From Gammaproteobacteria bacterium (GTDB lineage Bacteria > Pseudomonadota > Gammaproteobacteria > Steroidobacterales > GCA-2729495), in contig JAJFJS010000026.1 in assembly GCA_021773815.1 (NCBI GenBank), forward strand, positions 68,693 to 132,692: DNA of 64,000 nucleotides, written 5' to 3'. A program made the position numbers and the translations under genes. Shown here piece after piece: positions 59,617 through 64,000 of this stretch (its first letter is position 1; each line of letters starts with the position of its first letter). The notes beneath the pieces are model-generated. The model had not been told where the DNA came from and did not search any database. It saw only the letters and a list, made by a program, of their open reading frames with translations.

Positions 59617-60399
59617 CTACATCCGGCGCGCCGTAAGCATCTGCTTGATTTCGCCGATGGCTTTGGCCGGGTTCAAATCCTTGGGGCACGCATACGTGCA
59701 GTTCATGATCGTATGGCAGCGATACAGGCGGAACGGATCCTCGAGATCATCGAGCCGCTCGCCCGTTGCTTCATCGCGCGAGTCGACGAGCCAGCGGTAT
59801 GCGGCGAGCAACACGGCCGGGCCGAGATATCGATCGCTGTTCCACCAGTAACTCGGGCAACTCGTCGAGCAACAGGCGCACAGAATGCACGCCGAAGGGG
59901 AATTGATCAGTTCCTGCTCTTCTTTCGACTGCAGCCGTTCGCTGTCCGGCGGCGCCGGCGAACGCGTTTGCAGCCACGGCTTGATCGACGCGTATTGCGC
60001 ATAGAAGTGAGTCAGGTCCGGCACGAGATCCTTGACGACGGACATGTGCGGCAGCGGGTAGACGCTGACATCGCCCTTGACGTCATCGATCGCGAGCGTA
60101 CACGCGAGCGTATTGGCGCCGTCAATATTCATCGCACACGACCCGCAGATGCCCTCGCGACACGAGCGGCGGAAGGTCAGCGTCGGATCGACCTCGTTCT
60201 TTATTTTGATCAACGCATCGAGAATCATCGGCCCGCAATCGTCGACATCGATGTTATAGCTGTCCAGACGCGGGTTCTCGCCGGTGTCCGGGTCGTAACG
60301 ATAAACGTCGAACCTGCGCACGTTTTTCGCGTCCGCGGGCGCAGCATGGGTCTCGCCCTTTCCGACCCGGGAATTAGGCGGCAGAATGAATTGGGCCAT
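59617..60399 (-). CDS. sdhB: Succinate dehydrogenase iron-sulfur subunit
   Basis: This is the electron-transfer subunit of complex II. The 2Fe-2S ligands are in [22 protein letters not shown], the 4Fe-4S and 3Fe-4S ligands in [17 protein letters not shown] and [17 protein letters not shown]. The 260-residue length matches, and [15 protein letters not shown] ends the protein as usual. It follows sdhA by 33 bases. Confidence 0.97.
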   Translation of the reverse strand: MAQFILPPNSRVGKGETHAAPADAKNVRRFDVYRYDPDTGENPRLDSYNIDVDDCGPMILDALIKIKNEVDPTLTFRRSCREGICGSCAMNIDGANTLACTLAIDDVKGDVSVYPLPHMSVVKDLVPDLTHFYAQYASIKPWLQTRSPAPPDSERLQSKEEQELINSPSACILCACCSTSCPSYWWNSDRYLGPAVLLAAYRWLVDSRDEATGERLDDLEDPFRLYRCHTIMNCTYACPKDLNPAKAIGEIKQMLTARRM

Positions 60400-60432
60400 G
60401 GATCAGCCTCGTCCTAAAGATTCCAGAATAAT

Positions 60433-62220
60433 TTAGTAAACCCGCGCCTTGGGCGGCACGGTTTCCACCTCGTCGGTTAAGGTCTCAAGGTGCACCGGAC
60501 GATACTCGAACCGGACCCCGCCCTGTGCGTCCACCCACGACAGGGTATGTTTCATCCAGTTCACGTCATCGCGGTCCGGATAGTCTTCGCGAGCCTGGGC
60601 ACCGCGGCTCTCCTTGCGATTCGCGGCCGAGTGAATGGCCGCCGTCGCCTGCAACAGCAGGTTGTCGAGCTCGAGGGTTTCGATCAGGTCCGTATTCCAG
60701 ATCAGACCACGGTCATGAACCTTGACATCCTTAAATGATTCAAGGGTTTTTGAAAGTTTATTAATCCCTTCCTTTAATACCGATTCAGTCCTGTAGACAG
60801 GCGCATGGCTTTGCATGGTCCGCTGCATCTCGAGCCTGATCTGAGCAGTGGATCGTGACCCGTTCGCATGACGCAAGCGATCGAGGCGCTCAATCGCCGT
60901 AGCACCCGCGTCGGCAGCCAGCGGCCTTTGGCGCCCGCTGGTATCAATCTCCTGCGCGCATCGCTGCGCGGCCGCGCGGCCGAAAACGACAAGATCGAGC
61001 AATGAATTCGAGCCGAGGCGATTCGCACCGTGTACGGATACACAGGCGGCCTCGCCCACTGCCATCAATCCCGGCACCACCCGATCGCTGCCGTCGGCGT
61101 CCAGCGTCAACACTTCGCCGTGCCGGTTCGCAGGGATCCCACCCATATTGTAGTGAGCGGTCGGCAATACCGGGATCGGTTCTTTCGTGACATCGACACC
61201 CGCAAAAATGCGCGACGACTCGGCAATACCGGGCAACCGTTCCTCGATGACTTCCGGACCGAGGTGTTCCAGATGCAGGTGGAGATGATCCGCGTGCGCA
61301 CCGACGCCCCGACCTTCACGAATCTCGACGGTCATCGCCCGACTGACGACATCTCTTGACGCCAGGTCCTTCGCATTCGGCGCATAGCGCTCCATGAAGC
61401 GCTCGCCGTCGCTATTGGTCAGGTAGCCGCCCTCGCCGCGCGCCCCCTCGGTAATCAGGCAACCCGCGCCATAGATTCCGGTCGGGTGAAACTGGATAAA
61501 CTCCATATCCTGCAGCGGCAGCCCCGCACGCAAGACCATGCCGTTGCCATCCCCGGTGCAGGTATGCGCCGACGTACACGAGAAATAGACCCTGCCGTAG
61601 CCGCCCGTCGCGAGAATCACGCGGCGAGCCCGGAAGCGATGGATGGTACCTTCCGCCAGGTCCATCGCGACGACACCGCGGCATTCGCCGTCTTCCATGA
61701 TCAGGTCAATGGCGAAATATTCGATGAAAAATGTCGCATCGTGCTTCAACGATTGCTGATACAGCGTATGCAACATCGCGTGCCCGGTACGATCGGCGGC
61801 CGCACAGGTGCGTTGCGCCGTCCCCTCGCCGAACCGCGTCGTCATGCCGCCGAACGGCCGCTGATAGATCTTGCCTTCCTCGGTCCGCGAGAACGGCACA
61901 CCGTAGTGCTCCAGTTCGATGATCGCGTCGGGCGCTTCCTTGCACATGTATTCGATCGCGTCCTGATCGCCGAGCCAGTCGGACCCCTTGACGGTGTCGT
62001 ACATGTGCCAGCGCCAGTCGTCCTCACCCATATTGCCGAGCGCGGCGCTGATGCCGCCCTGCGCGGCCACCGTGTGGCTGCGGGTCGGAAAGACCTTCGT
62101 GATGCACGCCGTGCTCAACCCCGCCTCGGCGAGGCCAAATGTCGCCCGCAAACCGGCCCCACCCGCACCGACGACGACGACATCATAGGTGTGATCGATA
62201 AAAGCGTAATCACCGGTCAT
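60433..62220 (-). CDS. sdhA: Succinate dehydrogenase flavoprotein subunit
   Basis: SdhA oxidises succinate to fumarate with covalently bound [24 protein letters not shown] is the Rossmann motif, and [20 protein letters not shown] contains the FAD-linking His. The active-site Arg and His regions ([36 protein letters not shown]) are intact. The 595-residue length is standard. It overlaps sdhD by four bases (ATGA). Confidence 0.97.
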   Translation of the reverse strand: MTGDYAFIDHTYDVVVVGAGGAGLRATFGLAEAGLSTACITKVFPTRSHTVAAQGGISAALGNMGEDDWRWHMYDTVKGSDWLGDQDAIEYMCKEAPDAIIELEHYGVPFSRTEEGKIYQRPFGGMTTRFGEGTAQRTCAAADRTGHAMLHTLYQQSLKHDATFFIEYFAIDLIMEDGECRGVVAMDLAEGTIHRFRARRVILATGGYGRVYFSCTSAHTCTGDGNGMVLRAGLPLQDMEFIQFHPTGIYGAGCLITEGARGEGGYLTNSDGERFMERYAPNAKDLASRDVVSRAMTVEIREGRGVGAHADHLHLHLEHLGPEVIEERLPGIAESSRIFAGVDVTKEPIPVLPTAHYNMGGIPANRHGEVLTLDADGSDRVVPGLMAVGEAACVSVHGANRLGSNSLLDLVVFGRAAAQRCAQEIDTSGRQRPLAADAGATAIERLDRLRHANGSRSTAQIRLEMQRTMQSHAPVYRTESVLKEGINKLSKTLESFKDVKVHDRGLIWNTDLIETLELDNLLLQATAAIHSAANRKESRGAQAREDYPDRDDVNWMKHTLSWVDAQGGVRFEYRPVHLETLTDEVETVPPKARVY

Positions 62221-62600
62221 CGACCCACTCCCAGAGCTGTCACGACGACGGCGTAGATGCCGGCCACCGCCAGAATGATATGCACGAACTTGACGGTGAT
62301 CAGCGCTGTATGCCCGAGTGCGCCATGAACGTAGTCCTCGACGATGACCTGCAGGCCGAGCATCGAGTGATAGACCAGCGCAATGACCAGCAGAATCAAC
62401 AGCACCGCGTTCAGCGGCTCGGCGACCCAGTTGGCGATCGCGTTGTGGTCACCGTGCTGGAGCGGAACGAGCGCAAAGACAAACCACAAGCCCAGCGGTA
62501 TCAGGGCGATGGCGGTCAGGCGCTGCGCCAGCCAGTGCTCGGTGCCGGCCCTGGCCGAACCGTGACCGAGCGCCTTGCCCAACGGGGTTTCGAGACTCAT
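62217..62600 (-). CDS. sdhD: Succinate dehydrogenase membrane anchor SdhD
   Basis: This is a 127-residue anchor with three membrane segments, including [49 protein letters not shown] and [20 protein letters not shown]. The [16 protein letters not shown] segment holds the conserved heme-ligand His region. It pairs with SdhC 12 bases upstream to bind heme and quinone. Confidence 0.92.
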   Translation of the reverse strand: MSLETPLGKALGHGSARAGTEHWLAQRLTAIALIPLGLWFVFALVPLQHGDHNAIANWVAEPLNAVLLILLVIALVYHSMLGLQVIVEDYVHGALGHTALITVKFVHIILAVAGIYAVVVTALGVGR

Positions 62601-62612
62601 GAATTATCCTCT

Positions 62613-62996
62613 TCAGCCAGCCAGGACCAGTGTCCACAGCATGGCGGTCAAAATGAGCGCAATGGCAACGACCAGCATGCCGCTGCGGCGTGCTGCCTGC
62701 TGGTCGAATCCCTTGCCGATGTCCCAGCACAGGTGACGAACGCCGTTACACAGGTGATAGAAAAAACAAAATGACCAGCCGAACAAGGCAAGATTGCCGA
62801 TGACACTGCCGTAGAGACTGCCGACGGCGGAATAGGCGTCATAGCCGGCCGCGATGGAAACGAGCCAGCCGACGAGTGCGAATGCCCCGACGGACAGGGC
62901 GAAACCGGTCATACGATGGATGATCGACAGGCCGTTGCTGATATACCAGCCATATACGCTCAGATGCGGCGACATCGGTCGGTCACGACGATCCAT
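62613..62996 (-). CDS. sdhC: Succinate dehydrogenase cytochrome b556 subunit SdhC
   Basis: This is a 127-residue membrane anchor. RPMSPHLSVYGWYISNGLSIIHRMTGFAL is the family start and FYHLCNGVRHLCWDIG contains the conserved heme His. Three hydrophobic segments are visible. The ATG has GAGGAAG upstream (seven bases). It heads sdhC-D-A-B-E, and the promoter should lie in the 200 bases before it. Confidence 0.94.
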   Translation of the reverse strand: MDRRDRPMSPHLSVYGWYISNGLSIIHRMTGFALSVGAFALVGWLVSIAAGYDAYSAVGSLYGSVIGNLALFGWSFCFFYHLCNGVRHLCWDIGKGFDQQAARRSGMLVVAIALILTAMLWTLVLAG

Positions 62997-63196
62997 GAGC
63001 TACTTCCTCACCATTCCTTGTCCGTATCGAATACCCGACCAAGCTCATCTGCTGTGCCGGAGACGGACGCGCCGGCACGGGCGTTGATGACTTGATGGCT
63101 TTAAAGGCCGCGACCGCCGGTCCGTTGCACATCTTTCGACGCCACGATCCTGCGGCGAAAACCGGACGCGCCGACTCCAATCCTTACGACAGGTTG

Positions 63197-63403
63197 CTAG
63201 AAATCAATGCAGCGTCCCTTGCGTTCCCAGTCGCCGTAACGGGTCGGGTCAGGACCTGCCGGGCCTCCCAGCTCCCGCGGCCGGACATCCTTCACGGAAC
63301 AAGCGCCCGGGTCGCCGTCGGGTTCGGCCGGTTGAACGGCGGCATCCGTCACGGAAATTCCGGGCGCTGCGGGCTGTTTCGAGGTCGAACCGGGTACTGG
63401 CAT
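63197..63403 (-). CDS. Small SdhAF4-like (DUF1674) protein
   Basis: The last part of a 68-codon ORF, PRELGGPAGPDPTRYGDWERKGRCIDF, matches the DUF1674/SDHAF4 signature (GGP.GPEPTRYGDWE.KG...DF). The family is an assembly factor protecting flavinylated SdhA. The N-terminal 40 residues are low complexity. I use ATG 63403, whose ribosome binding site is weak, so the start is not secure. The ORF track only shows it as the tail of a 262-codon shadow ORF. It lies 200 bases upstream of sdhC on the same strand, which agrees with the family role. Confidence 0.78.
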   Translation of the reverse strand: MPVPGSTSKQPAAPGISVTDAAVQPAEPDGDPGACSVKDVRPRELGGPAGPDPTRYGDWERKGRCIDF

Positions 63404-63458
63404 GCGCGGTAGTGTGCCAGAATGAATACATCTTTTCAGCACGCCAGGAAGGCCTCCG

Positions 63459-64000
63459 TTGACCACAGCAGACCCATCGGTCGAGACATCGACCGTCCGC
63501 CTCAAACGATTCGGAGTGCTCGTCATTGAAGGTCCGGACCGTGCCGAATTCCTGCAGGGCCAGTTGACGCAGGACGTCGGCGTACTCGAAAGCGCCGGAA
63601 CCGCCCATACCGGCTGGGCTTCGGCCAAGGGCCGCCTGCTTGCCTGTGGCCAGATGATGGTTGTCGGTGACGCGATCTGGTGGCCTTTGCCGACCAATAT
63701 CATTGACCCGGTGGCGCGTCGCCTCGACATGTTCAAACTGCGGGCAAATGTCAAGATCGGGAAATCCGCAGTACCGGTGGCAGGACTGTTCGGCATCGCC
63801 GGACGGGACGCGATCACCGTCGCCGATATCTCCGTGCCGCTCACCAACCGACCGGTAAATCTACCCGACGGCAGTTGCGTTACCCGCGTCGCCGGCGATC
63901 CCGACCGCGCCTGGCTGATGGGTCCGGCCGCCGAATCCGCCGGCGTCGATTCGGACGGCGATGACGACTGGACGGCAGCATCCATCCGCGCCGGCCTGCC
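63459..64000 (+). CDS. ygfZ: YgfZ/GcvT-like tRNA-modifying protein, 5' part (runs off window)
   Basis: A plus-strand reading frame without a stop to the window end starts at TTG 63459, with AGGAAGG six bases upstream. It reads VRLKRFGVLVIEGPDRAEFLQGQLTQDVG and TGWASAKGRLLACGQMMVV, the folate-binding GcvT-like start of YgfZ, which supports Fe-S cluster enzymes such as MiaB. The diagnostic KGCYTGQE motif would lie past the edge. It is divergent from the sdh genes, the usual location near sdhE. It is missing from the ORF track because it has no stop codon inside the window. Confidence 0.88.
   Translation, partial: MTTADPSVETSTVRLKRFGVLVIEGPDRAEFLQGQLTQDVGVLESAGTAHTGWASAKGRLLACGQMMVVGDAIWWPLPTNIIDPVARRLDMFKLRANVKIGKSAVPVAGLFGIAGRDAITVADISVPLTNRPVNLPDGSCVTRVAGDPDRAWLMGPAAESAGVDSDGDDDWTAASIRAGL

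Noticed and set aside
63197-63985. 262-codon minus-strand ORF at the right end
   Set aside because: Its upstream two-thirds is antisense to ygfZ, which has a ribosome binding site and family motifs. Only the last 68 codons (SdhAF4-like) are accepted.
1-64000. CRISPR arrays, tRNA/rRNA genes, prophage, conjugative or defence genes
   Set aside because: No regularly spaced repeats, cloverleaf-like sequences ending in CCA, integrase, capsid, Cas, restriction or toxin-antitoxin signatures were seen in the ORFs or gaps.

Overview
The window is a 64 kb chromosomal stretch of a high-GC gammaproteobacterium. Evidence for this: lipid A/KDO genes, lexA with E. coli-type SOS boxes, rpoE-rseA-rseB-rseC, the yceF/yceD-rpmF-plsX-fabH and rluC/rne neighbourhoods, mfd-csiV, and an S-methyl-5'-thioinosine phosphorylase next to nagZ as in Pseudomonas. 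I cannot name the order or genus. The DNA is almost entirely coding and mostly housekeeping. I see no tRNA or rRNA genes, CRISPR arrays, prophages, complete insertion sequences or recognisable defence islands.

Layout: (1) 1-6.2 kb: 5' end of clpS (minus), then type II secretion genes gspC-D-E-F (plus), without the pseudopilin genes. (2) 6.3-13.2 kb: two small genes and the minus-strand SOS mutasome operon lexA-imuA-imuB-dnaE2, with two LexA boxes just upstream of lexA. (3) 13.4-17.6 kb: an Lpp-like lipoprotein with a terminator, a 263-bp nested inverted-repeat element, a UbiD-family decarboxylase with a twin-arginine signal, a secreted low-complexity protein and an L,D-transpeptidase. (4) 17.6-26.9 kb: DASS transporter, fabH, plsX, rpmF, yceD (minus); maf (plus); rluC (minus); rne (plus) with a roughly 350-nt leader. 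(5) 27-38.6 kb: tyrosine phosphatase-kdsB-lpxK-msbA-exbD-exbB, comEC, a DUF2062 protein and the Lol lipoprotein exporter. (6) 38.6-44.3 kb: a small secreted protein, mfd, csiV and a degenerate GGDEF protein. (7) 44.4-53.2 kb: minus-strand runs mtiP-hpt-nagZ and LD-transpeptidase/rlmD/exonuclease/acpS/pdxJ/recO/era/rnc/DUF4845, mostly with 4-8 base overlaps. (8) 53.2-58.9 kb: lepB, lepA, a glutaredoxin-like protein, rseC, rseB, rseA and rpoE, with a sigma-E-type promoter. (9) 59-64 kb: a ygfX-like gene, sdhE, sdhB, sdhA, sdhD, sdhC and a small sdhAF4-like gene (minus), then the 5' part of ygfZ (plus).

Functional themes: envelope biogenesis (LPS, lipoprotein sorting, peptidoglycan, phospholipid and fatty acid initiation, type II secretion), envelope stress signalling, SOS mutagenesis, RNA and ribosome maturation, and respiratory complex II with its assembly factors. 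The least ordinary items are the Tat-targeted UbiD enzyme, the GGDEF domain with a broken catalytic motif but an intact c-di-GMP I-site, the GspE ATPase lacking its zinc cysteines, the nested inverted-repeat element, and lpxK without a conventional start codon where one is expected. I found no clear multi-gene system that I would call wholly new.
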